NCBI GenBank assembly: GCA_963575745.1 | Contig: CAUYUJ010021160.1 | Coordinates: forward strand, 43,501 to 107,500 | Direction: 5' to 3' | From: Prorocentrum cordatum | Lineage: Eukaryota > Sar > Dinophyceae > Prorocentrales > Prorocentraceae | DNA: 64,000 bases | Part shown: positions 10,354-20,449 of the stretch, one piece after another | How the letters are laid out: the number at the start of each line of letters is the position of its first letter | Numbering within the stretch: the first letter of the stretch is position 1 | Made by a program: the position numbers and the translations under genes | The notes under the pieces: generated by a model | Database searches by the model: none | What the model saw: the letters and a program-made list of their open reading frames with translations, nothing else | Told to the model about the DNA's origin: nothing

Positions 10354-11728
10354 ACGCCCAGGACTGGCAGGGTCGGGTGGGCCTGACAGCGCGCCCCCTG
10401 CACTCCCGGCCCGTCGCCTGCGATGCCCCCCCCCCCCCGCGTCACCCGCACCTCTCCCCGCAGGGGGTGGTTTCACCTCGCAGCGCCCGGTCTCGGCCGT
10501 AATGCCTTGGGGCAAATCCCGCTGGGGCAGGGGTCACCCCGCATCTCACCCATGGCGCAGCATAGCTAGACAGCCCACGCTGGAGAAGTGGACCTCGCCT
10601 GGACATCTCACCCCCCCTCAGCAGATGTGGACTAGCCCGCAGGCCTCACCGGTCCTGGGGCCACCTACTTTGCTGTCCCTCGGCGACAGCAATTCTCTCT
10701 CGGTGACAAGGGGGCGGCCGCAGATGCATCCCCCCAGCGCACCCCTCCTTTGCTGTCCAGCCGTGACAGCCGCCCGCTCTCGGTGGCAGGGGCAGTCGTC
10801 TGAAATAGTCGCCCCCCTGCGCGCCGCTCGGCCGTTGCCTAGGCCTAGTTTGCAGCTTCAGCTACGGTGCGTACGGCTGCGGCACATGACCCCCTCCGTG
10901 AGGCGCGTCCGACGCTGGCGCACTCCAGCTGGGACCGCATCGGCGAGGTTCTGCCGCCCCCCCTCGTGCGCAGATGTTCTCGGCGTGCAGCAGCTATCAA
11001 GTTATTTGTGTCTTGCGGCGGTTAGCTGCGCCCCCTCTTCCATTGCAAAGGTGCTCCTTGCGGGTGGCGCCCACCCCTGGGCGAACCGGGTGACAGGAGA
11101 CGCCCCGGCGCTGCTGCGGACTGGCCGCGGTGCGGGACGGCGCGCCCCCCGCCGCTTTGGCCCGGTGGGCGCCCCCCACTGTGCCTCAGGGGTTGGCCCG
11201 CGGCGGCCGCGGGGGCCATGTCGGAAGGCCCGTCGGACAGGCAGCGCTGAGGTCTCCCCCCCCCACGGGCCGACCCACTGCGTTGTCCGCGGCTGGCATC
11301 GGTTGGCCTCTCCGCGGCAGGACGGCGCTGTGGTGCTCGGGCAGTCGCTGGTGCCCGCCGGCATTGGGGCTTGCGTGCCCGAGGGCCTCGCTCTGAGCGT
11401 TGCAGCCGCGCGCAGCCCGCGTCTAACGCATCGTCGCATTCACTGGGCCTTTTCGACGCAGGTGTCGGACTCGATACGATGGGCGCCGCTGGCCCCCCCT
11501 TCGATTGAGCGGTGGAGTTCGAGAGCTGCGCGCTGAGTGGTTCAGCCTTCCGCGTCTTTTGCTTCTTATTTTCCACCGCTGGCAGCCCGGTTTCCCGGGC
11601 TCGTGTCTCTTAGCTAGCCAGGCTAGCTGCTTGGAATTTGGTGCCGCGCTGGCGACTCACTCCGTTGCACTCGCACCCGTGGCCGCTTGTACACTTTGGT
11701 TTACTGGGCGGCGCCTGGGCGCGTCTGC
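10354..11728 (+). other. GC-rich spacer, no supported gene
   Basis: Open frames here are by-products of high GC content. The only internal structure seen is an imperfect duplication of about 80 bp between about 10,668 and 10,790, where CTTTGCTGTCC...GACAGC...CTCTCGGTG occurs twice. The second copy of the 24-nt motif lies at 11,011. Confidence 0.5.
11011..11034 (+). repeat. 24-nt motif, second copy
   Basis: Identical to 2,717-2,740 over all 24 bases and in the same orientation, 8.3 kb downstream. The flanks are unrelated apart from the adjoining C run. Confidence 0.8.
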
Positions 11729-11730
11729 TG

Positions 11731-11832
11731 GGGATGCAGAGCTGGTGATCGCGCAACTGACCCCTCAGTCTCGCCAAGTGAGCTGTGGGGGAGTGCTCCC
11801 CCACAGCCTCCCCACAGCGATTTCGCTAGCTT
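11731..11832 (+). repeat. Dispersed repeat family S, plus-orientation copy
   Basis: Includes a run GTGAGCTGTGGGGG...CCCCCACAGCCTCCCCACAG with a self-complementary centre (GTGGGGGAGTGCTCCCCCAC). An inverted copy lies at 32,373-32,468, sharing the run itself and the bases before it. Confidence 0.7.
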
Positions 11833-12077
11833 GAGGCTCTGCGGAATGCTCTTCGTATACCCCAACACGCACGTCCAAATTTCGCGTGGTAGCCCTTATT
11901 GCGAGTGTTGAAACCATGTGTAATTACCTCATCCAGCCTAATTAGAGTGTTCGGTATAGCCACGTTCACTCAATTTGCGACTGTTTTATTCCGATGGTTA
12001 CCCCTTATGTTGAATATGAGTGTGCACACTTTGGCTGCCAACGAGTCAATTTCCTGATGAATATATGTTTCGCTATT

Positions 12078-12285
12078 GTGTATATCGCATGTATAATGCA
12101 TGATGTATTTGCGCATATGCCAGTACCGTGTGTGATATATGATTGTGGTTTTGTGTATATCGCATGTGTCGGGCATTGTGTATTTGCGCATATGCCAGTA
12201 CCGTGTATGATGTATTATTGTGGTTTTGTGTATATCGCATGTATCGGGCGTGGTGTATCTGCGCATATGTCAGTACCAACGTGTT
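12078..12285 (+). repeat. 75-bp tandem repeat, about 2.8 copies
   Basis: Units start with GTGTATATCGCATG at 12,078, 12,153 and 12,228. Each contains TGCGCATATG and CAGTACC. The unit length is a multiple of three, so both strands show repetitive open frames, which are not evidence of a gene. The repeat sits in an AT-richer island (11,880-12,295) just upstream of gene 1. Confidence 0.9.
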
Positions 12286-12440
12286 GCGATTTCTAGGCTC
12301 CCACTCCCTCCCTCTTTTTCCCTTCTCCTCCTGGCTACCCCACTTCCTCCTCCCCCCCACCCTCCTCTTCCGCCTCTTGCCGTTGCCGCCGCCGCAGCCG
12401 ATCCCTCTCTAAGCACGTGGGGAATTCAGGGCCGGCAAGG

Positions 12441-15400
12441 ATGGAGGGCTCGCTCGCGCGGGCCCTTTATATCCACGCTCGGCCGTGCCGCGTCGGCCGC
12501 GACGGGGGTCACATGCTCCTGGAGACCCCCGCGGCGCTGGCGGCCGCCGTGATGGCCGCTGGCGGCCCTGCCCGTGGCTGCGCAGGCCTCTCGCGGGAAG
12601 GGGGTGCCGAAGGGGGGAAGGGAAGGGAAGGTAAGGGGGATGGGAAGGTAAGGGGAATGGGAATAAGGGGGAAGCGGGGGGAGAGGAGGGAGCAGTGTGG
12701 ATGGGGGGCGGTTGAGGGTTCGGGGGAGGAAGAGTGTCTATCCCTCTTCCTCCTCCTCCTCCTCCTCCTCCTCCTCCTCCTCCTCCTCTCCCCTCCTTCA
12801 CTTCCCGTCACCTCCTCCCCTCCGTCCGAGAGCGTGGAGGGGGGACCGAGGAGGATACATCTTCCCTCCTAGCAGGCGTGCACTCCGAGGGGCCGTACAC
12901 CCTCCAGGACATCGTCGGCCGGATGGGGCTGGACATGGAGCCTGGGGCTTGGCAGACCATCGATGCGCTGGTATATGCGACGAAAGGTGGCACCTCCTTC
13001 CTCCCTATTCCTCCCTCGTTCCCTCATCCCCCTCACGCTCCATCCCAAATTGGCCCGATGACCCCTCTGAGAAGGTGGACAAGGAGCCGATCCATCTTCG
13101 GCTCTTGTACCGCTGGGCCCTAGAGCTGCTGACCTCGTTCCCACATTTGACTTGCCCATGGCGCGGGCCATGACCAGGCCCCAGATCAACAAGATGGTTG
13201 TGAAACTCAGCAAGAAAAGCGTGGACTTGAAAGAAAAATACGATTCTGTCAGGAAGAAGCTGAATTACCAAAACTCGGTTGTGTTGCCAAAGCTCGAGAG
13301 TAAGATCAAGAGCCAGGGGGGTGAGATCCATTCGAAAAAGTACACCAAAACCACAAAAAAAAACAAGAAGCGCGAGCTCGTCCAGACCCGCTTCCATCTG
13401 ACTCGCGAGGGGACCTACAAGCTCGGGTTCAAGCGAAACTACGGCATGGCATCTGCAGCGTCAACAAAAGATATGCTGGCCTAGAGGGGACTTCAACAAA
13501 CGATCGACCCAAGCCCCGTGGGAGGATGAGGACGAGGAGGGGATATGTGGGGAAGAAGCGGAAGAGGGGATAGGATGAGGAGGAGGAGGAGGAGGAGAGT
13601 AGAAGGAGAAGGACGAGGTGGAGGAGCGAGAGGAAGGACCAGGAGGAGAAGGAGGAGGGGGGGGTGAGGACGAGGGAGGACCCTGGGCACCCAAGTAGCT
13701 CGGCTAACGTATTGGTTGATTTGCATTGCGTTGCGTCCGATTATGAGGGGGGTCTTAAGTGTGCCCTCCTGCTATCCCCCCGAGCCCCAGGACATCCCGG
13801 TCTCCGACGCGACGGTGCGTCATGCCGAGAACCTGGCCCGTTCGAACAACTACGTCATGAGCCAGAAGTGGTATGCTGAGCAGTATGGATCATTGTTGCG
13901 GTTTTTTGATCAGTCTGAAGAGGTTATCGAGCATCGACCATTGGATGATCTTCGTGTGCGGCTCTCTTACGAAGTCCACGCGTTCAGGGGGGACGCGTCG
14001 CATTCGGGCGACTGGAGGTCCCACAAGGTGTTCGCGTCCGAGGCGTGGTCCGCGTTCCGGTCGCCTGTGATCGACATGCGGGACGGCTCGGAGCAGCTCT
14101 CATACACCTGGGCTTTACACTACCCTGACCTAGCCTGGGTCCCGCCTGCAGGATCTGGAGAGTCAACGAAAACGATGTGGGAATCCCGCCTGGAGCAGCT
14201 GGGGGTGGCCACGTGGTTCTCTCGCGCGGCAGCGGCATCCAAGTCGATGCAGGGTGGTACTTCTTCCAGCGAGGACGCTCTGTGCCTCTCCTTCGTGCCC
14301 CCTCCTCTCTCGCCCACTGCCCTCCCTCCTCTGCCCGCTTTCCTCGTACCCTGTCAACTACGTGCCCCTCCTGCTCCGTGTCCTCAGTCTCCTCCTCGCT
14401 CGCCCTCCACCTCCGCCTCGCCCTCCCTCCTTGCCGCCAGGACCGCCAGCCGACGGTGAAGGAGCACGTCATCGATGCGACGCTGGATCAGTGCACTGGT
14501 GGTGACCACGGCCCGTACACGCACATCACGGTGTACCTAGGTGGGACCGACAAGGGCCCGGACTGCCAGGGCATGCGATCCCTGGTGATGCGCGAGCTCG
14601 CGCATGATCAATTCGCTTGGGTTGCTTGGGTTTACTGTTGGATACACCAGATCCACTTGATTTGCAAGAGCCTTCTCAAGATGAGCAAGGCGTACTACTC
14701 CAACATCGCCAAGATGTGCAATGTGTGGAGGGCGCCCTCCAAGGCCGCGGCGATCTACAAATCTTGGGCGTCCCTGTTCGGCGTCGCACGGGCCAAGAAG
14801 GTCGCGGGTCGCCTCCCCCCGCGACCCCTCGTGGGGAGATTCGGCGCCGTGCACAAGACATGTCAGTTCTTCATCGGCGCGACCATGCACGAAACGGCAG
14901 CCGTTTACAATGAGGTCTTTAAGAAGCCGAAGGTGCCGGGTGCGACCGATGGCATTACTATTGATCCTGACGGCGAGGACTGGGAGACGCAGATGGGGCG
15001 CTGGGAGCGGGACGCGGTTGCCGCGGCGAACTCTATCGACCACTGGGTGTACATGGCCTCGTATCACCTGGCGGGCGCGCCCTTGATGCATCTGCTCCAT
15101 TGGTTTGAGAAGAAGGGGTCGAACATCAAAAGTGACCGCGACAAGCTGTTCAGCCATGACCATGTGTCTACGATTCAGGAGTTGCTCTACTTTAAAGCTT
15201 CGGAGATCATGGGCGAGTTCAACACGTTACTTGATGAAGATCATTATGCGTCAGCGTGGTCCCTGGTGTTGGACCTGACCTTCGAACACCCCCTGGTGGA
15301 TGAACCGAAGGTGCGAGCGCAGTCAGTGGAACTTACGTTGGAAGCGGCTGTCAACTACTACCGCAGGTTTATCCTGGAGCTGTCGGAGTTCCCGTATACG

Positions 15401-18400
15401 ATGCTGAACTTGGTGAAGGAGCCGCCCTTGTTCGATTGCGAGGTCAGGAGGGAGTTGGCGACGCAGTGGCTTGCTCTTCTCGACTCCGAGGATCCCGATG
15501 TTCGCGGGAGCACGCCGTTTAAGGTGGCGTCGGTCTTCAGGCGAGATATGGAGGAGTCGGCAGGGGCATCGATAAGGGGGACTCGGGGACTCCCTGGACC
15601 CGCTGTTTTGAATGGGGCCTCGTGGCTCGCGGCATGGGCCCTGGGGGCCTGGAGCAGTGCGCCCGCTTGTCGCGCCCCTGCCTTTCCCCCAGCTCTCGGG
15701 AAAGGATACCGTGAACACGGGGAGGCTCAACCCGAAGCTGTGGGACCTGTTCAACACGGTGGCCCACATGATGGCTTCGGACACTCAGGAGATCGAAGGG
15801 CTGAATGGGATGATCAAGGCAAACTTGAAGATGTCCCCGAACATTGGCTTGATGCTCCTCTCGACCAGGACGATCCTGAAGAAGACCCTTGCATTCCATG
15901 TCAAGGATCCCAAGGAGTTGGATCGGCTCGTCAAGGATTGCGTCAAGAACCACGACGCTGCCGTGCTGGCGCTGAACGACGCTTCGCGGTTCCCGGCGGC
16001 CGACGACGACCCCTTCCGCTGCGACGCGCTGCCTCTACCTCCACCTGAGCAGCCTCCGCCCCTCGAGGACCGCGTGGGCCAGCCCCAGGGCGCGGGGTCC
16101 GACGCGGAGCAGCCGGCGCCAGCAGATGCGCCAGGGGGCGGGCCAGTGGTGCCGGTGCCGCCCGCGCCACCCGCGGACGCCGCGGCGCCGAGGAAGCCGA
16201 GGCAGCCGCGCTGCGGCGCCCGAGTTGCTCGACACATGTTGCAACTTTATCCTCGCAAGCAGCCTTGCAGCAACTATGTCCTGGGCATCTTCGCCAATCG
16301 CGATCGCACGGCCCAGTCTGCTTGGATGGCGGCTCACATGTTTCGCAGTGGCTTCTGGCTCGTCCCAGGCGAGCTGAGTGAGACAAGCTTCACCCTGGCT
16401 GTCCCTATCCGACCTGTCCCGATGAAGGGCGTCTGCGAGGCCATCCACGAGCGCCTCAAGATGACCGGGCCCGGCACGAAGATGAGGATTGGATTGGCAA
16501 AGTTGTCGTACGATTTCCAGTCCGTGCAACGGTCCGCTCGCACGGGCCGCATGAAGTGGGCAGACCTGGCAGGCGCGTGCAGGTGCTGCCGCGGGCCTCG
16601 GGGTGACAATGACAACGGCCAGCCCCCGCCGCCTGGTGGAGGTGCAGGCGGTGCCGACCCCGAGGAGGAGCCGGACGTTGGATTGCTCGATGAACTCTGG
16701 GCGAGCATCAACGAGATCCGCCTTTCAGATGACGATGAGATCGGCGACGGCGCGCCCGGGGCGTTCCACGTGTACCTGGAAAAGTACGGCAACGCGGGCG
16801 GAGAGGATGACGAAGGCCAGCCTGCGCCGCCTGAGGGCCCTGACGACGACGAGGACTTCTTCGGCGAGGGCGGCGGGGGCGGCGACTTGGACGCCGTCGA
16901 GAAGGACATCATCGCCGCAGGGGAGGTCCGCGAGCTGACGCGCGTCGAGGGCATCATAGCGAGCGGCCGTGCAGTCGACCCAGCCGCCGAGGGCGCACTA
17001 GTGGAAGAGGACCCCTCGTTGCACCATGACTTGGCCAGGCGCGAGGCAGAGGCTGCGCTGCAGGCAGCCCTGGACGTCGAGATTCCAGATGATCACGATG
17101 GTGCTGGCGCCGCCGCGCCCGCTGCAGCCGCTGCAGCCGCCCGACTCCTCCCGAATGCACTGAGCTCCGAGCTGCTGGCGGAGTGGTCCGATGGAGTCGT
17201 GTCTACAGCATCGGCGCTCACGTCTCTGTTGGCGCCCGAGTACCACGTGCTTTCCGACAGGTGTATCTCGCTCGTGCACTGCGAGAACCCCGTCCCGGAC
17301 AACCCAGGGGACCCCGTGGTCGCCAGCTTGTTCTGGGACAACATCGTTGATGGCACTGGCCGGTTCCTGGACGTGAGCGACGAGGACTACGTCGTCCACT
17401 ATCGTCCTCCTGCAGCTCGAGGGTTCATCGGAACTTGAACCAATATACCCTCCTTGCGCACATCCCTTTCTCCCTCTCCTCCTCCTCATCCTCCTCCGCT
17501 TCCTCCTCCGCTTCCTCCTCCTCCTCCTCCTCCTCCTCCTCCTCCTCCTCCTCCTCCTCCCTCCTCCTCCTCCTCCTCCTCCTCCTCCTCCTCCACCTCC
17601 TCTCCTCCTCCGCCCCCTCCTCCGGCCCGCCCCCCCATAGGTTGGAGACGCCTGTCGGGGCGTTGCTGGACAGCAACGAGATGACCATCCTGCTGGCCAA
17701 AGTGCAGAGCCGTGCCCTCCCGGGATGGGCGGGCGATGGGGCCGAGGGCGGAGGAGAAGGAGGGGGGGGAGGGGGCTGAGGAGGAGAGGAGGAGCAGGAC
17801 GAGGAGGAGGGGGAGGAGGTGATGGGGAATGGAGGGATCGAGACGGGCGCCCCTCCCAGGCGCCCGAACGGCCTCAAAAAAAAACCTGAGGCTAGCGCCC
17901 CGATTTCTAAAGAAATCGAGGCGCTAGCCCCTGGGTTTTTTTCCCGATCCGGTCGGGCCCCCCCGGGGCCCTGATCCGCGCCCTCGGCGCCCTCCTCCTC
18001 CTCCTCCTCGTCCTCATCCTGATGGGGGTAGGGCAGGGGGGTGGGCACGCCCCCCAGGTATGATCAGGACCCTCAGAGATTGGAAGAAGCACAAGCTGAA
18101 CGCGGACGTCATCAGGCCCGCCAGGGCCGTGACCGCCCCGCCCCGCCGTGGGGAGATCGCGGGGAGAGCCCCCCTTCCCCCCTCTCGGGGGGGGCTCCAC
18201 TTCCCCCCGTCCACTCCCACCCCCACTCCCCTCCTCCCCCACTCCCGCGGGGTCGGTTGTTCGTTCGACGAGTCGACGTTCAGTCGGCTAGACTGGCGAT
18301 CGAGCGAAATTTCGAATCCGACGTCCGTCCGACGCCCGAAGGTTTCTCAGAATGTGCAAGATCGCGGCCGGCAGCCTTCCAGGGGCTGAGTGTTTCGTTT

Positions 18401-18880
18401 GTGGCGTGCGCTGGGACTTCGCTTTACACTGTCGCATTTGCCAGAAGGGCTACCACAAAGAATGCATTGCCAAATTGATTGACTCCATGATCCATACGCA
18501 CGGCGGCCGTGCGACTCGAGAGGGACCGCGTGGTCAGAACCTGCGCTTTTCATTCACCCTCCTTCCCTTTACCTGGGGGCCCAGGGGAGCAGGGCATGTC
18601 GGGCAATGGGGGCAGGGGGGGGGCCCGGGCCAACCTAGCAGGAGCTCTCGAGGCCGTGTTGGCATGGAACAGCATGGGCGTGGCAGATGGCGACGACCCG
18701 TGGGCTCAGATTGATGACATCTGGAACTCTGAATGCTTTGAGAATATGGCCGCGGCTTATCCCCTCGGTAATCTTTGCGGGCTGTGCGAATTAGGGTTGC
18801 CACCGCCTGCTCCAGAATGCCCCGAGCCCCCGCCGGAGCTGGAGGCTGAGAGCCCCGCGGGCTCTGGTGGCGACGCGTGA
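12441..18880 (+). CDS. Gene 1: large transposase-like protein with C-terminal zinc finger, ten exons
   Basis: Proposed exons: 12,441-12,585; 12,876-12,986; 13,075-13,478; 13,791-14,273; 14,441-15,553; 15,705-17,422; 17,641-17,711; 18,058-18,147; 18,383-18,508; 18,642-18,880. They total 4,500 nt, in phase throughout, giving 1,499 residues and a TGA. The middle (exon 5) carries CWIHQIHLICKSLL, like the CxxH segment of hAT transposases. Exon 6 starts with a conserved-looking block (ASDTQEIEGLNGMIK), followed by Pro/Ala-rich and acidic stretches. Exon 9 has CFVCGVRWDFALHCRICQKG then YHKEC, a PHD/RING-like zinc knot. The start ATG is the first in the exon 1 frame; an upstream exon is possible. Introns 1-6 and 9 are well supported by AG|G context or phase; 7 and 8 less so. 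A domesticated or active transposon protein is plausible, but the assignment is tentative. Confidence 0.6.
12586..12875 (+). other. Gene 1 intron 1 (GC-AG) with TCC microsatellite
   Basis: CGCAG|GCCTCTC at the donor and AGCAG|GCGTGC at the acceptor share AG|GC, and splicing keeps the frame (phase 1). The (TCC)n tract at about 12,745-12,788 and a GGGAAGG-rich stretch lie inside. Confidence 0.6.
12987..13074 (+). other. Gene 1 intron 2 (GT-AG, 88 nt)
   Basis: Both boundaries carry the same seven bases, AAGGTGG (AAAG|GTGGCACC and GAAG|GTGGACAA). Removing the intron resolves what otherwise looks like a frameshift near 13,150 and joins exon 2 to the ORF ending at 13,484. Confidence 0.7.
13479..13790 (+). 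other. Gene 1 intron 3 (GC-AG) with GGA-rich tract
   Basis: The donor ATGCTG|GCCTAGAGG precedes the in-frame TAG by three bases. The acceptor CCCCAG|GACATCC restores an open frame at phase 0. The interior (13,521-13,682) is GGA/GAG-rich. The donor lacks the AG|G context of the other introns, so this boundary is less certain. Confidence 0.45.
14274..14440 (+). other. Gene 1 intron 4 (GA-AG, 167 nt)
   Basis: Donor AGCGAG|GACGCT and acceptor CGCCAG|GACCGC share AG|GAC. Phase 0 on both sides. The interior is pyrimidine-rich. GA donors are rare in most eukaryotes but are reported in dinoflagellates. Confidence 0.65.
15554..15704 (+). other. Gene 1 intron 5 (GA-AG, 151 nt)
   Basis: Donor ATGGAG|GAGTCG and acceptor GGAAAG|GATACC share AG|GA, phase 0 on both sides. 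An alternative acceptor at 15,692 also keeps phase. Confidence 0.6.
17423..17640 (+). repeat. Gene 1 intron 6 (GT-AG) filled by a TCC microsatellite
   Basis: CGAGG|GTTCATC to CCATAG|GTTGGAG, phase 2. The interior is almost entirely (TCC)n with CAT and CGC interruptions (17,476-17,620). An alternative donor at 17,261 also keeps frame but would remove about 160 bases that read like good coding sequence. Confidence 0.6.
17876..17942. repeat. 67-bp near-perfect inverted repeat inside gene 1 intron 7
   Basis: The left arm AAAACCTGAGGCTAGCGCC pairs with the right arm GGCGCTAGCCCCTGGGTTTT, with GATTTC TAAA GAAATC at the centre. Arms are about 31 bases with only a few mismatches. It resembles a tiny foldback or MITE-like element placed within an intron. 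Confidence 0.75.
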
Positions 18881-20224
18881 TATCAGGGCAGCCAAAGAGG
18901 AAGTATATGAGAAGGGTGGGGAGGGGATAGGATGACGGGGGGAACGAGGAGGGACACTTGGGGCCGATATTATTGAAGCGAAACTGTCACACTCGTTTTG
19001 CTGCCCCGATATTCGGCGGCACCGCGGTGCCGGGCTCTGCCTGCTCGATTGCTTCCCGCAGGGCCGCGCCACTCTAAGGTTTAAGAATTCGCGGGGTCTG
19101 GGCATTGAGACTCCTGCGCGGCATCGCTGGCCAGGGAAGAGGGCTCCTCTTCTTCGCGAGGAGGAGGAGGAGGAGGAGGAGGAGGAGGAGGAGGAGGAGG
19201 ATGAGGCTGGTGCTTACGATCTTTCTGCGCCGACATTGTCACATGGACGTAGATGCTGGCGACTGGGGCGAGCCAGCAATTGACCGCGCTCTGGGCCGTG
19301 TCACGCGGATCGCTAGGCCAGGGCGCCGCCTCGATCCACCGGCCAGCCGAGCGCGGGCGTGCGGCGAGAGAAAAGCACGGCACCCTCCCCCATCCCCCCA
19401 GGGCCCCTGGGCTGCCGCGCGCCAGCTCCGCCGGGTGCGTGCGCCCAGCTGCTCCATCGGCCCTGCCCCTTCCCCCCATCGTCGCAGCCGAGCGGGCGGG
19501 GGAGCAATGCTGGAAGGAAACAGGAGGGTGAGGAGAGGAGGAGGAGGAGGAGGAGGAGGAGGAGGAGGAGGAGGAGGAAGAGGAGGAGAAGGGAGAGGAG
19601 GAGGAGGAGGAGGAGGAGGAGGCGGAGGAGGGGAGGAGCTGACGGAGGAGGCTGACGAGTACGAGGAACATGGGGGGAGGGAGCAACAGTCCACGCGCGG
19701 ATCTTCGGGGAGGATACGGGTGGGAGCAAAATTCTGGGGGCTCAGTTGAGCTCATTACTTGCCCCACAGGAGGTGGGGGCCACGTGGGGGCAAAATGGCG
19801 GGGGATCGGTTGATATCATTACTTCATTACTTGCCTCCTCCTCCTCCTCCCCCTCCTCCTCCTCCTGCACCTCTCCTCATCCGCCTCCTCGTCCCCCTCC
19901 TCGTCCCCCTCCGTATCCCCCCCTCGTCATCCTCCACGTCTCTCGAGCCTGTTGCCAGACACCTGGCGCTGCCCTGCCTTCCCTTCGACCGGAGACGAAT
20001 CTACCAGGGGCCGCGCGCAGACCGGATGAGCGGCGCGGACACCGATCCGGCGACCGAGCAGCAGCTCGTGGCTCCCACCGGCACCGGCGACGCCGTCGAC
20101 TGGGGAGGACCGCCTTTTTATGCCATCGCTAGAGGGTGAGCCGTTTGCCCCCCTCTCTCCCTCCAAGAGGGCCCCGAGAGGACCCCCCCCAACAGTAACG
20201 CCCATGAGCGCCTTCTGTGTGCCA
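18881..20224 (+). other. Intergenic stretch with GGA/TCC microsatellites, no supported gene
   Basis: Contains (GGA)n at 19,157-19,203 and 19,540-19,636, a (CCT)n stretch at 19,833-19,866, and an imperfect duplication of about 60 bp at 19,721-19,778 and 19,786-19,845 (both GCAAAAT...GTTGA..TCATTAC). A short frame ending at 20,139 (MSGADTDPATEQQLVAPTGT onward) looks protein-like and ends beside GGGTGAG, but it could not be joined in frame to the next gene. Confidence 0.5.
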
Positions 20225-20228
20225 CAGT

Positions 20229-20345
20229 GGGGGGGGGGTCCTCTTGGGGCCCTCTTGGAGCCCTCTGGGAGCTCTCTGGGGCCCTCTTGGAGCCCTATTG
20301 GGACTCTCTTGGAGCCCTCTGGGGGCCCTCTTGGAGTCCCGATGG
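20229..20345 (+). repeat. TTGGGGCC-type degenerate array, copy 1
   Basis: Degenerate 11-12-bp units of the form CTCTTGGGGCC / CTCTTGGAGCC. The same family recurs at 28,470-29,010, 32,698-33,275, 40,303-40,435 and 55,258-55,475, always in this orientation. Confidence 0.8.
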
Positions 20346-20449
20346 GGAGCCCCCTGAGGTACAATGACCCCCTCAAGATTGCCCGCCGAACATGTATTGC
20401 ACCGTGTATGTGGGGGGCGCGTGTGCGAAGCCCCCCCAACGTCCCGCAT

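Noticed and set aside
10331-11536. 401-residue open frame after the helicase unit
   Set aside because: Pro/Arg/Ala composition expected from GC content, no domain, and it overlaps the 24-nt motif and a duplicated block.
12078-12285. Repetitive 100-residue frames on both strands
   Set aside because: A 75-bp tandem repeat (multiple of three) keeps both strands open.
13077-13173. Apparent frameshift in gene 1 near 13,150
   Set aside because: Explained by the 88-nt intron 12,987-13,074; after splicing, exon 3 is open in the correct frame.
17261-17640. Alternative donor at 17,261 for gene 1 intron 6
   Set aside because: In frame, but it would discard about 160 bases that read as good coding sequence; the donor at 17,423 also matches phase.
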